The notes under the pieces are model-generated. The model did no database searches. It saw nothing but the letters and a program-made list of their open reading frames with translations, and was not told where the DNA came from. Below are positions 30,740 through 39,490 of a stretch of 64,000 nucleotides of DNA, piece by piece; within the stretch, counting starts at the first letter, position 1, and each line of letters starts with the position of its first letter. The translations under genes were made by a program, and so were the position numbers. This DNA comes from Arenimonas oryziterrae DSM 21050 = YC6267 (GTDB taxonomy: Bacteria > Pseudomonadota > Gammaproteobacteria > Xanthomonadales > Xanthomonadaceae), in the NCBI RefSeq assembly GCF_000420545.1, contig NZ_ATVD01000007.1, positions 51,705 through 115,704 on the forward strand, read 5' to 3'.

Positions 30740-30931
30740 ATGTCGCGCACCGAGTCTGCCCCGGCCAATACCGAGCGGCGCTATGAAGTCACCCGCGACG
30801 CGCTGCCCCTGTCCTGCCCGACGCCGGCGATGGCCGTGTGGAATTCGCATCCGCGCGTCTACCTGCCCATCGAGGCGACCGGGTCGGCCACGTGCCCGTA
30901 CTGCGGCGCGCTGTTCGTCCTGAAGGACTAA
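30740..30931 (+). CDS. Zinc-finger domain-containing protein (zf-CHCC)
   Basis: 63 aa from the ATG at 30740. LSCPTPAMAVWNSHPRVYLPI followed by CPYCGALFVL has the Cys-His-Cys-Cys arrangement of the family related to the mitochondrial complex I subunit NDUFS6. Likely binds one zinc. In Xanthomonas-like genomes it commonly sits before LPS glycosyltransferase genes, as it does here (16 nt gap). Function unknown. Confidence 0.92.
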   Translation: MSRTESAPANTERRYEVTRDALPLSCPTPAMAVWNSHPRVYLPIEATGSATCPYCGALFVLKD

Positions 30932-30947
30932 GGGCGCAGCCCGGCGC

Positions 30948-32054
30948 ATGCGCCGCCTCACCGTCGTGCAGTTGCTGCCCGCGCTCGACAGCGGCGGCGT
31001 GGAACGCAGCACGATGGAAATCGCCCGCGCCCTGGTCGCCGCCGGTCATCGTTCCGTGGTGATTTCCGCCGGCGGTCGCCTGGTGCCGGAACTCGTCGCG
31101 CAAGGCAGCGAACATATCGTTCTGGCGATCGGCCGCAAATCGCTGACGACCCTGCGCCACATCGCGAGCCTGCGGCGGCTGTTCGTGCAACTGCAGCCCG
31201 ATATCGTGCATGCGCGCTCGCGCCTGCCGGCCTGGCTGGCGCGCCTGGCGCTGCGCGCGCCGCCGGCGTCGCGACCGGCCTTCGTGACCACCGTGCACGG
31301 ACTGAATTCGCCGGGCCGGTATTCGGGCGTAATGACCCGCGGTGAACGCGTGATCTGCGTGTCCGAGACCGTGCGCCGGCATGTGCTGCGGCAGTGGCCG
31401 CACACCGATCCGGAAAAACTCGTGGTCATCGAACGCGGCGTCGACCCGCGGCAGTTTCCGCGCGCGCCTTGGCCCGATGCGGCGGCGATCGCGCGCGTGA
31501 CGCAGCGGTGGCCGGCATTGGCCGGCGAAAAGCGCTTGCTGCTGCCGGCGCGTGGGACGCGACTCAAAGGCCATGCGACGGCGATCCGCCTGCTCGCCGC
31601 CTTGCACGCACGCGGCATCGACGCGCGGCTTTGGTTGCTGGGCGCACGCGAGCGCGGCCGCGAGGACTATCTGGCCGAGCTCGATGCGTTGGCGGCGCGT
31701 CTGGGCGTCGCCCAGGCACTGGCGATCACGGCGCCGGAGTCGGACGTCGCCGGTGCCTATGCCGCCTGCGATCTCGTCCTGCAGTTGTCCACGCGTCCGG
31801 AAGCGTTTGGTCGCACGGTGTTCGAAGCCCTCGCGAGCGGTCGCCCGGTGTTGGGCTGGGATCACGGCGGCGTCGGCGACAGCTTGCGGACGTGGTTGCC
31901 GGAAAGCGCCTTGCCCGTCGGCGACGAAGACGCGCTGGCGCAGACCGCCGCGCGCTGGCTGACCGCAGCACCGGCCTTGCCCGATACACTGCCCGACACT
32001 CTCGCCGACATGCAGGCGCGCACCTTGAAGGTCTATGAATCGCTGGTGGCCTGA
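30948..32054 (+). CDS. GT4-family glycosyltransferase (LPS core or O-chain)
   Basis: 368 aa. N-terminal MRRLTVVQLLPALDSGGVER and C-terminal RPEAFGRTVFEALASGRPVLGWDHGG are typical of GT-B fold retaining enzymes of the GT4 family, with the E-x7-E motif. First gene of an LPS block that overlaps the next gene by 20 nt. Probably adds a sugar to the LPS core in the cytosol; donor and acceptor unknown. Confidence 0.93.
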   Translation: MRRLTVVQLLPALDSGGVERSTMEIARALVAAGHRSVVISAGGRLVPELVAQGSEHIVLAIGRKSLTTLRHIASLRRLFVQLQPDIVHARSRLPAWLARLALRAPPASRPAFVTTVHGLNSPGRYSGVMTRGERVICVSETVRRHVLRQWPHTDPEKLVVIERGVDPRQFPRAPWPDAAAIARVTQRWPALAGEKRLLLPARGTRLKGHATAIRLLAALHARGIDARLWLLGARERGREDYLAELDALAARLGVAQALAITAPESDVAGAYAACDLVLQLSTRPEAFGRTVFEALASGRPVLGWDHGGVGDSLRTWLPESALPVGDEDALAQTAARWLTAAPALPDTLPDTLADMQARTLKVYESLVA

Positions 32055-33300
32055 TCTCTCCCGTTTCCGTTGGGCGCCGTTCGCGGTGCTGGCCTTCGTG
32101 GCGCTGTGGCCGACAGTGGGGCCTGCGGAATTGGTGCTGAGCCTGGGCGCGATCTCGGGCATCGCGATCCTGGCCTGGTCGCGTTTCCGCGACGGCACCT
32201 CGCTGATCAGTCGCGAAGCCTGGGCGCTGTCGACAGCGCTGTTCTTCTGTTACTGGCTGCCCGAGCTGTTTTCCGCGTTCGATGCGGTCGATCGTGCGCA
32301 TGCCTGGGCCGAGGTTCTCGTCGATCTGCGCTATCTGCCGTTCCTGTGGCTGGTTGCGATGGCGGTCGCGCAGGGGCGCGGTCGCCGACGCGTGTTCGCC
32401 GGTATCGGTGTGATTGTGCTGCTGTGGTCGCTCGATGCCTCGGTGCAAGCGGTCAGCGGCGTCAGCCTTGGCGGACCCAATACCTCCGACCGGCTCAGCG
32501 GCGTCTTCGGCGCCGGCAATCTCAAACTCGGTCTGGTGCTCGCCAGTCTGTCGCCGTTCGCGTTCGATCTGCTCGGCCGCCGTGGTGGTGACCTCGGCTG
32601 GCTGTTGTTGGCCTTCGTGCTGGGGCTGGTGATCCTGCTGGCCGGCTCGCGCGCTTCCTGGCTCAGTTACGGCATCGTGCTGGCAGTCTGCGGCTGGCAG
32701 CGCTTCGGTCGCCGTCGTCTGCTGATCTATCTCGGTGCGGGTCTGGTGGTCGCCTCGGCCCTGGCCCTGAGTTTTTCCACGCAGTTCGAGAGTCGTCTCG
32801 AACGCACCGGCGAAGTGCTCAATGGCGATGTCGACGGTCTCGATCAGGCGTTGTCGGGCCGCATCAGCATCTGGCGTGCGGCGACGGGCATGTTCCTCGA
32901 TCACCCGGTCAATGGCGTCGGCGTGCGCGGTTTCCGCGAGCTGTATCCGCGTTACGCGCCGCCCGACGATCCGTGGTTGTCGCAGGGGCAGGGTGGTGCC
33001 TTGCATGCGCACCAGCTGTTGCTGGAAGTGCTGTGCGAAACCGGCGCGATCGGCCTGCTGCTGTGGCTGATGGGCGCGGCATTGGCGATCCGCGCGTGGC
33101 GCTGGGCCTTGCCGGCCTCGCGCGAACGCGCCGCCGCGCCGGCGCTCGCGCTGGCGGTAACTTTGTTCCCGCTCAATACCCATCTCGCGTTCTATTCGAC
33201 GTTCTGGGGCGGCGTGACCTTGCTGCTCGCCGCGATGTACGCCGGCGCGCTGTTTGCGATCGACGACGAAGTCGCGGCGCCGGTGCCCGCCGATGCTTAG
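32035..33300 (+). CDS. O-antigen ligase family polysaccharide membrane protein
   Basis: 421 aa with about ten hydrophobic segments. The large loop with HPVNGVGVRGFRELYPRYAPPDDPW and LHAHQLLLEVLCETGAIGLLLW is the Wzy_C/WaaL signature. The family either ligates O-antigen to lipid A-core in the periplasm or polymerises O-units; WaaL is favoured by the neighbouring core genes. Overlaps the GT4 gene by 20 nt and the GT2 gene by 8 nt. Confidence 0.9.
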   Translation: MNRWWPDLSRFRWAPFAVLAFVALWPTVGPAELVLSLGAISGIAILAWSRFRDGTSLISREAWALSTALFFCYWLPELFSAFDAVDRAHAWAEVLVDLRYLPFLWLVAMAVAQGRGRRRVFAGIGVIVLLWSLDASVQAVSGVSLGGPNTSDRLSGVFGAGNLKLGLVLASLSPFAFDLLGRRGGDLGWLLLAFVLGLVILLAGSRASWLSYGIVLAVCGWQRFGRRRLLIYLGAGLVVASALALSFSTQFESRLERTGEVLNGDVDGLDQALSGRISIWRAATGMFLDHPVNGVGVRGFRELYPRYAPPDDPWLSQGQGGALHAHQLLLEVLCETGAIGLLLWLMGAALAIRAWRWALPASRERAAAPALALAVTLFPLNTHLAFYSTFWGGVTLLLAAMYAGALFAIDDEVAAPVPADA

Positions 33301-34036
33301 CGCCGTCGTCACCACCTTCAACAATGCCGCGACGCTGGACGCCTGCCTGGCGAGTCTGGCGTTCTGCGACGAAGTGATCGTGCTCGATTCCGATTCCACC
33401 GACGACACGCGGGCGATCGCCGAGCGTCACGGCGCGCGTGTGTTCATCGAATCGTTCAAGGGTTACGGCCCGCAGAAACAGTCGGCGATCGACAAGGCCG
33501 CGCACGAATGGGTGCTGTTGCTCGATGCCGACGAACATCTCACGCCGGCCGGACAGACGGCGATCGTGGCCGAACTGCAGGCGCCGCGCGCCGACGGCTA
33601 TCGGCTGCCGCGACAGGAATGGCTGTTCTGGCGCTGGCCGCATGCCGGAACGCGACCGAACTGGCAGCTGCGCCTGTTCCGGCGCGCGCTTGCCGCGATG
33701 AACGCCGTGCCCGTGCACGCGGCGCCGGAGGTACGCGGCCGCGTGCACGATCTCGACGCGCCGTTCCGCCACTTCGGCGAAACCGGGATCGCGGTACGCG
33801 TGGACAAGGTCAACCGGTATTCCAGCGGGCTGGTCGCGTACAAGCGGGCGCGCCGGCCGCGTCTGCGCAGTCTGCGCCTACTCGTGTATCCGGCGTTCGT
33901 GTTCTGGCGTTTCTACGTGGGCAAGCGCTATTTCCTCAACGGCTGGGCGGGTTTTTTCGCCGCGCGCGTGCAGGGCTTCTACGCCTTCCTGAAACTGGCC
34001 AAGCAAGTGGAGGCCGAACGCCAGGAGCGCGACTGA
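33293..34036 (+). CDS. GT2-family glycosyltransferase, WaaE/KdtX type
   Basis: 247 aa from the ATG at 33293, which lies inside the 3' end of the ligase gene. MLSAVVTTFNNAATLDACL and VLLLDADEHL (donor and metal site) define a GT-A inverting enzyme. The C-terminus with a Trp/Phe-rich membrane-associated helix (YPAFVFWRFYVGKRYF) is typical of the WaaE/KdtX group, which adds a glucose to LPS core heptose. Followed directly by an acyltransferase gene (TGAGTG). Confidence 0.9.
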   Translation: MLSAVVTTFNNAATLDACLASLAFCDEVIVLDSDSTDDTRAIAERHGARVFIESFKGYGPQKQSAIDKAAHEWVLLLDADEHLTPAGQTAIVAELQAPRADGYRLPRQEWLFWRWPHAGTRPNWQLRLFRRALAAMNAVPVHAAPEVRGRVHDLDAPFRHFGETGIAVRVDKVNRYSSGLVAYKRARRPRLRSLRLLVYPAFVFWRFYVGKRYFLNGWAGFFAARVQGFYAFLKLAKQVEAERQERD

Positions 34037-34915
34037 GTGCGCTGCCTGGGTCTGGTGCCCCTGGTCTGGAGCGCACGCCTGATCGCGCGGCTGCCGCAGC
34101 GCGCGATCCTGGCGCTGGGTGCGGGCCTGTCCTGGGTGTTGACGCCGCTGCTGTCGTCGCGCCGGCGCACGGCACGCCGAAACATCGCCCTGTGTTTCCC
34201 CGAGCTCGCCCCGGCGCAGCAGCATGCGCTGCTGCGCGCGAATCTGCGCGCCACGGTGACCGGCGCCCTGGAATTGCTGCGCGCGTGGTATGCGCCGTCG
34301 CAGGCACTGCGCGGCCTGGTGCGCATCGAAGGTCTGGAGCGGCTTCAGTCCGTGCTTGTCGAGGGTCGTGGCGTGCTGCTGTTCACCGGGCACTTCACCC
34401 ATACCGAACTTGCCGTGCGTCTGCTGTCGGAGGCGCTCGGGCGGCCGGTGCGCACCGTGATCCGCCGGCACAACCGCGCCTGCCTGGAACAGGTTTTCGA
34501 GCAGGCGCGCGCGCGTGTGTTCGGCCCGACGTTGGCCAAGAAGGACGTTCGCGGGCTGTTGCGAACCCTGCAGGCGGGTGAGCCGGTGGTGTATTCGGCG
34601 GACCAGAATTTCACCTACCAGAATGCTTTCGTCCCGTTTTTCGGTGTGCCGGCCGCGACCTTGACCACGACTCCGGAACTGGTGCGGCGCGCCCAGGCGC
34701 AGATGCTGCCGTTCTGGTTTCATCGCGCGGAGGATGGTTGTTATCACTTGCGCATTGATGCACCGTGGACCGACTGGCAGAACGCTGCGCCTGAAGACGC
34801 GGCCGCGATCTACATGCATCGCCTCGAAGCCGTCGTGCGCGAACATCCCGAGCAATACCTGTGGGTGCATCGCCGGTTCAAGACGCGTCCCGACGGTCAG
34901 GCCCCGGTCTATTGA
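34037..34915 (+). CDS. LpxL/HtrB-family lipid A acyltransferase, copy 1
   Basis: 292 aa from a GTG directly after the previous stop. The catalytic HX4E motif is HFTHTE (His119, Glu124), with RRTARRNIALCFPE and SADQNFTYQNAFVPFFG as the other LPLAT motifs. It would transfer a secondary acyl chain from acyl-ACP to Kdo2-lipid A at the inner membrane. It ends 1 nt before the convergent second acyltransferase. LpxL or LpxM cannot be told apart by eye; the C-terminus (YLWVHRRFKTRP) is regular. Confidence 0.93.
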   Translation: MRCLGLVPLVWSARLIARLPQRAILALGAGLSWVLTPLLSSRRRTARRNIALCFPELAPAQQHALLRANLRATVTGALELLRAWYAPSQALRGLVRIEGLERLQSVLVEGRGVLLFTGHFTHTELAVRLLSEALGRPVRTVIRRHNRACLEQVFEQARARVFGPTLAKKDVRGLLRTLQAGEPVVYSADQNFTYQNAFVPFFGVPAATLTTTPELVRRAQAQMLPFWFHRAEDGCYHLRIDAPWTDWQNAAPEDAAAIYMHRLEAVVREHPEQYLWVHRRFKTRPDGQAPVY

Positions 34916-34916
34916 T

Positions 34917-35834
34917 TCAAGGCGCGGACGTCACCCCGGGCTGGCGCTTGAAGCGATCGTGCACCCACAAATACTGTTCGGGCGCGCGCCGGATCAGCTG
35001 CTCCATCAGCGCCATGATCCGTGCGGTGTCGGCGATGGCGTCGGTGCCGGGGAAATCGGCGAGCGCCGGACCGATCTCGATGCGATAGCGGCCATCGGGC
35101 AAGCGTTCGTAGTACAGCGACAGCACCGCCGCGCCCGACAGGCGCGCCAGCTGGTGCGTCGAAGTCAGGCTCCAGGCAGGCTGGCCGAAGAAGGGCACGA
35201 ACACGCTTTCGCCGCGCCGGGTTTCCTGATCGGGCGCGAACCACAGCACGCCGCCGTTCTTGAGGTGACGCAGGGACGGACGCAGCTCGTCGCGCGTGTA
35301 CATCGCCAGCGTGTAGCGCAGGCGGCCGCGCTTGACTGCCCACTCCAGCGCCGGCGATTCGTGCGGGCGATACATGCCGGCCAGCGCGACCGCCCGGCTG
35401 AGCAGACGCACGCTGATTTCCAGCGTGGTCAGATGCGGCGAGACCATGATCACGCCGCGGCCACCGGCTTGTGCGGCGCGCAGATGTTCCAAACCAAGAA
35501 TCTCGACGCCGTCATCGAGCGGCGGCAGCGGGCCCCACCAGGCGCGCAGGAATTCGAATACGGAAATGCCCAGCGAGCGGAAGCTCGCGCGCCACAGCGC
35601 CTCGCGCGCGGCAGCGTCACGCTCGGGAAAACACAGCGCCAGATTGCGCCGCGCCACGCGCCCGCGCGCGATCATGGTCACGCGCATGAGCCAGCCCAGG
35701 GCGACGCCGGCGCGCCGCGCTAGCCACCAGGGCCAGCGCGCAAGCGTCCAGCCGAACGCGATGCCGATCCAGGCGGGCAGCGAGCGCAGCGTCAGCGGCG
35801 GGGGCGACAGGCGGTTTTCGGAGGGTGCGGGCAC
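34917..35834 (-). CDS. LpxL/HtrB-family lipid A acyltransferase, copy 2
   Basis: 305 aa from a GTG at 35834. The catalytic motif is HLTTLE (His134, Glu139), with GRVARRNLALCFPER and APDQETRRGESVFVPFFG. It is a paralogue of the convergent neighbour and probably adds the other secondary acyl chain of lipid A. It is divergent from waaA with 34 nt between the starts, so the two promoters overlap. A Pro-rich N-terminal stretch precedes the membrane helix. Confidence 0.94.
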   Translation of the reverse strand: MPAPSENRLSPPPLTLRSLPAWIGIAFGWTLARWPWWLARRAGVALGWLMRVTMIARGRVARRNLALCFPERDAAAREALWRASFRSLGISVFEFLRAWWGPLPPLDDGVEILGLEHLRAAQAGGRGVIMVSPHLTTLEISVRLLSRAVALAGMYRPHESPALEWAVKRGRLRYTLAMYTRDELRPSLRHLKNGGVLWFAPDQETRRGESVFVPFFGQPAWSLTSTHQLARLSGAAVLSLYYERLPDGRYRIEIGPALADFPGTDAIADTARIMALMEQLIRRAPEQYLWVHDRFKRQPGVTSAP

Positions 35835-35862
35835 GGACAGAGTCTAGCGTCTCGGCTATCCT
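35834..35862 (+). promoter_or_regulatory. Putative waaA promoter giving a leaderless mRNA
   Basis: CGGACA (35834-35839) and TATCCT (35857-35862) are 17 nt apart. The -10 ends 6 nt before the waaA ATG, so transcription should begin at or next to the start codon. There is no room for a ribosome-binding site. Confidence 0.5.
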
Positions 35863-35868
35863 GCGCCC

Positions 35869-37161
35869 ATGCATGAATCGATGGGACAACGGCTGCTGCG
35901 CGGCCTGTATTCCTTGGTCAGCCGGCTCGCGCTGCCGTTTTCGTTGTACTACCTGATCTGGCGCGGCCTGCGCCAGAAGGAATACTTCGATCGCTGGAGC
36001 GAGCGTTTCGCCTTCTATCGCGGCGACGGGCTGATCGAGAGCGTGTGGCTGCATGCGGTCTCGGTCGGCGAGGTCAATGCCGCCGCGCCCCTGGTCGCGG
36101 CCCTGCGCCAGCGGCATCCGCATCTGGCCTTGCTGATCACCACGACGACGCCGACCGGATCGGCACGCGCGCAGGCGCTCTGGGGTGAGGCCGTGCGGCA
36201 TGTGTACCTGCCTTACGACCTGCCGGGCGCGGTGCGGCATTTCCTTGAGCACTTCCGGCCGCGCGTGGCGATCGTGATGGAGACCGAGATCTGGCCGAAC
36301 CTGTTCGCGGAACTGCATCGGCGCCACATCCCGATCATCATCGCCAACGCACGCCTGTCCGAGCGTTCGCTGCGCGGTTACCGGCCGTTTCGTTCCCTGC
36401 TCAGCAGCTCGCTGTCGGCGGTCGCGCATGTTGCTGCGCAATCGCAGGCCGATGCCGAGCGCTATCGCCAGCTCGGCGCACCGGCGGCGATCGTGCAGGT
36501 GACCGGCAATCTCAAGTACGACCTGCCCCTGCCCGACGGCATCGTCGAGCAGGGACGCGCCTGGCGCGGGCATTGGGGCGAGCGTCCGGTGTGGATCGCG
36601 GCGAGCACGCATCCGGGCGAAGAAGACATCGTGCTCGACGCGCACCGGCAATTGCTCGCCGATCATCCGGGCGCCTTGCTGCTCTGGGCACCGCGGCATC
36701 CGGAACGTTTCGCGGCGGTCATCGCGGCGAGCGAACGCGCCGGCTTCGCCGTGCGCGCGCGCCGTGCCGATGGCCAGCCGGATCCGTCAACGAGCGTGTT
36801 CGTCATCGACACGCTGGGCGAATTGATGTCCTTCTACGCCGCTGCCGACATCGCTTTCGTCGGCGGCAGTCTCGACGACATCGGCGGGCACAACCTGCTT
36901 GAACCGGCCGCGCTCGGCGTGCCGGCGTTGGTGGGACCGCACACCTACAATTTTGCCGAGATCACCGCCTTGCTCGTGCAGGTCGAAGCCGTGCAGCGCA
37001 TCGACGGCGCCGACACGCTGGTGCGTGCGCTGCGCACGGCGATCGGCGATCCCATCGATTGCCGACGCCGCGGCGAGGCCGGTCGTCTGCGCATCGCGGC
37101 CGAACGTGGCGCGCTCGCACGCACGCTCGAGCTGGTTGAAGCGCATTTGCCGGTCGGTTGA
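35869..37161 (+). CDS. waaA: 3-deoxy-D-manno-octulosonic acid (Kdo) transferase
   Basis: 430 aa, the typical WaaA/KdtA length. An N-terminal membrane anchor (residues about 14-32) precedes the GT-B domains. WLHAVSVGEVNAA holds the catalytic Glu68, with METEIWPNLF, NARLSERSLRGY, ASTHPGEE and GGSLDDIGGHNLLEPAA completing the family set. It transfers Kdo from CMP-Kdo to lipid IVA, producing the acceptor for the LpxL enzymes next door. Confidence 0.97.
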   Translation: MHESMGQRLLRGLYSLVSRLALPFSLYYLIWRGLRQKEYFDRWSERFAFYRGDGLIESVWLHAVSVGEVNAAAPLVAALRQRHPHLALLITTTTPTGSARAQALWGEAVRHVYLPYDLPGAVRHFLEHFRPRVAIVMETEIWPNLFAELHRRHIPIIIANARLSERSLRGYRPFRSLLSSSLSAVAHVAAQSQADAERYRQLGAPAAIVQVTGNLKYDLPLPDGIVEQGRAWRGHWGERPVWIAASTHPGEEDIVLDAHRQLLADHPGALLLWAPRHPERFAAVIAASERAGFAVRARRADGQPDPSTSVFVIDTLGELMSFYAAADIAFVGGSLDDIGGHNLLEPAALGVPALVGPHTYNFAEITALLVQVEAVQRIDGADTLVRALRTAIGDPIDCRRRGEAGRLRIAAERGALARTLELVEAHLPVG

Positions 37162-37181
37162 ATCGCGCCCCGGCCACGCAT

Positions 37182-37209
37182 AAAAAAACCCGGCCGTAGC
37201 CGGGTTTTT
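37182..37209. terminator. Bidirectional terminator between waaA and tolC
   Basis: Seven As, stem ACCCGGC/GCCGGGT, five Ts. It serves both convergent genes. Confidence 0.9.
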
Positions 37210-37231
37210 CGTCTTGCGATGGCGACCTCGA

Positions 37232-38647
37232 TCAGGGCTTGTCGGCCTGGTCCAGCGAGTCATTGGCATTGGCGACCAGCGAGCGATTGGTCGCTTCCAG
37301 ATCGGAGGCTTCCAGGATGCCAGCGGCCTGCTTCAGGCGCAGTTCGTTGACCAGATAGGCGTGGCGCGACCGCGCGTACTCGGTGCGCGCCGCGAACAGG
37401 GCCTGCTGCGCGATCAGCACGTCGACGATCGTGCGCGTGCCCACTTCCAGGCCCGCTTCGCCGGCTTCGTACGCGGCCTTCGCCGAGACGACCGCCAGAC
37501 GGCGCGCTTCGACTTCGGCCTGGCCCGCGACCAGCGAGCGGTAGGCGCCGCGGGTCTGACGGGTGATCGCGCGCTTCTGCTGCTCGAGCTGGTCGGCGGC
37601 GGCGTCACGCTGATAGTTGGCCTGGCGCACGCGCGACTGCGTGGCGAAGCCGCTGAAAATCGGAATGCTCAGGGTCAGGCCGAAGCGCGAGCTCGTGCTC
37701 GAGCTGCCCGAGCTGATCGGCGAGGACGCGGGCAGGGTGCGACGCACGCTGTCGCCCCAGTTGGCATCGTCGCCGTAGCCGGCGCTCGCGGCCAGGGTCG
37801 GGAAATGCGCGGCGCGTGCCGTCGACACGTCCTTCTCGGCGGCGGTCAGCGCTTCCTGGTACGAACGCAGGGTCGGATTGGTCGACAGGGCGATCTGCAC
37901 CCACTCCTCGGCCGACCGCGTGTCGGTCGTCGCCGGGCGGTAGTCGGTCGACAGGCCCTTGAGGTTTTCCATCGGCTGGCCGGTGATTTCCGCGAGGGCT
38001 TCGTAGGCGTCGTCGAGCGCATTGGCCGAGGAGATCGCCGTGGCGCGCGAGCTGTCGTAGCGCGCGCGGGCTTCATGCACGTCGGTGATCGGGGCCAGGC
38101 CGACTTCCAGACGCTTTTCAGCCTGGTCGAGCTGGCGCTTGACCGAGCGCTCTTCGGCGCGTGCGGACGCGAGCGTCTCGATCGCGGTCAGCACGTTGAA
38201 GTAGGCATCGGCGACGCGGACGATAAGGGCGTCGGCGGACGCATCGAACTGCGCATCGGCCTGGCGCGCACGCGCCTTGCTCGCGCCGAGGCGCGTGTAG
38301 TTGGAATGGTCGTACAGGCTCTGCTGGACGTTGACGCCCGAGCCGCGGCTGCGATTTTCCGAATACGTCGAGTTGATCGGCGTGGCCGAACCGGCGAAGA
38401 CCTGGTTGCCGCTGCTGCGGCCGCGCGAGTCGTTGAAGGTGACGTCAGCGCTGATCTGCGGCAACAGGGCGGCGCGCGACTGCACGACGCCTTCGCCCTG
38501 CGCGTTCTTCTGCGCTTCGGCGGCGGCGAACTGCGGGTCGCTCTGGCGTGCCAGATCGTAGGCCTGCAGGAGGTCGGTGGCGTGAGCCTGGCCGGAGAGG
38601 CCGGCAATCAGCAGCGCGAAGGTAATCGGACGAAGACGCAAGGACAT
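37232..38647 (-). CDS. tolC: TolC-family outer-membrane efflux channel
   Basis: 471 aa from the ATG at 38647; the frame is open further upstream within pcm. The signal peptide ends HAHA/T at about residue 23, then TDLLQAYDLARQSDPQFAAAEAQ and two repeats of long coiled-coil helices (QAEKRLEVGLAPITDVHEARA; AGEAGLEVGTRTIVDVLIAQ). It forms the trimeric tunnel for type I secretion and RND pumps. The RND pair at 40217-44513 lacks its own channel gene, so this TolC is a plausible partner. Lies 16 nt downstream of pcm. Confidence 0.95.
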   Translation of the reverse strand: MSLRLRPITFALLIAGLSGQAHATDLLQAYDLARQSDPQFAAAEAQKNAQGEGVVQSRAALLPQISADVTFNDSRGRSSGNQVFAGSATPINSTYSENRSRGSGVNVQQSLYDHSNYTRLGASKARARQADAQFDASADALIVRVADAYFNVLTAIETLASARAEERSVKRQLDQAEKRLEVGLAPITDVHEARARYDSSRATAISSANALDDAYEALAEITGQPMENLKGLSTDYRPATTDTRSAEEWVQIALSTNPTLRSYQEALTAAEKDVSTARAAHFPTLAASAGYGDDANWGDSVRRTLPASSPISSGSSSTSSRFGLTLSIPIFSGFATQSRVRQANYQRDAAADQLEQQKRAITRQTRGAYRSLVAGQAEVEARRLAVVSAKAAYEAGEAGLEVGTRTIVDVLIAQQALFAARTEYARSRHAYLVNELRLKQAAGILEASDLEATNRSLVANANDSLDQADKP

Positions 38648-38663
38648 GGAGAAGTTTCCCGAT

Positions 38664-39317
38664 TCAGAGGGTGAAGCGCGGCACCGGTTCGGCGCCATGC
38701 AGGTAGGGGACATCGGTTTCGAAAAGACTTTCGCTGTGCAGGTGTTCGCCACGGCGGGTGATGCGCACGGCTTCCTGAGCCGGCGACGCCCCGTGAATGA
38801 CGAACAGACGGCCTTCGGGCTTGAGCCACTGGCAGAAGCGTTCCGGCACCTCGGCGACGGCGGCGGTCACCGCGATCGCGTCGAACAACCGGCCCGGCTC
38901 GAAGCTCAGCGCGTCGGCGCATTCCAGACGAACATTGCTGACGCCGTCCTGCGCGAAACGCGCGCGGGCGGCATCGACGAAATCGGAATGACGGTCGATG
39001 CTGACCACCTCGCGCGCCAGTCGCGCCAGACAGGCTGTGACATAGCCACTGCCGGTGCCGATTTCAAGGACCTCGTCCTCCGGCGCCAAGCCCAGGGCTT
39101 GCAGCAGGCGACCCTCGAGGACCGGTTTCATCATGATCTCGCCGTGTGCCAGGGGCAGCGGCGTATCCGTGTAGGCCAGCTGACGCTGCGCGAGCGGCAC
39201 GAAATCTTCGCGACGCACGGCCGCCAGCGTTTCGAGCACGCGCGGATCCAGCACCTCCCAGGGGCGGATCTGCTGCTCGACCATCGCGGCACGGGCTTGT
39301 TCGAAGTTCAGGGACAT
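38664..39317 (-). CDS. pcm: Protein-L-isoaspartate O-methyltransferase
   Basis: 217 aa. ARAAMVEQQIRPW, LALAHGEIMMKPV-like (here LPLAHGEIMMKPVLEGRLLQAL), and VLEIGTGSGYVTACLARL (SAM motif I) identify PCMT, which repairs isoaspartyl residues in damaged proteins. The region ITRRGEHLHSESLFETDVPYL is the family C-terminus. Upstream of tolC, probably in one transcript, as in other Lysobacterales. Confidence 0.93.
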   Translation of the reverse strand: MSLNFEQARAAMVEQQIRPWEVLDPRVLETLAAVRREDFVPLAQRQLAYTDTPLPLAHGEIMMKPVLEGRLLQALGLAPEDEVLEIGTGSGYVTACLARLAREVVSIDRHSDFVDAARARFAQDGVSNVRLECADALSFEPGRLFDAIAVTAAVAEVPERFCQWLKPEGRLFVIHGASPAQEAVRITRRGEHLHSESLFETDVPYLHGAEPVPRFTL

Positions 39318-39377
39318 GCGGATTCCAGGACGCGCGAAAGGGGCGCAAAGTTTACGCCCCGACTGCGCGGGATTGAA

Positions 39378-39490
39378 CTACAGGATGCTTCGCGGGCCTG
39401 TGAGGTCGCAGTGCCAGAAGTAACCGGGACGCTTGCCACAGCGGCGTTTGCGCGTGCTGTCGCCCAGGAAACTGCGCTCGGCGAGCTCAT
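39378..39490 (-). other. Possible frame-broken small Cys/His-containing ORF
   Basis: After the tetR stop, a strong GGGAGG precedes an ATG (39490) that overlaps the stop as ATGA. The frame of that ATG encodes a low-complexity Ser/Ala-rich peptide with poor codon use. In the adjacent frame, 37 codons to a TAG at 39378 read as a more protein-like peptide containing RRCGKRPGYFWHCDLTG. One extra base after the ATG would join the start to it. It may be a decayed or frameshifted small gene, or chance. No family recognised. Confidence 0.2.
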
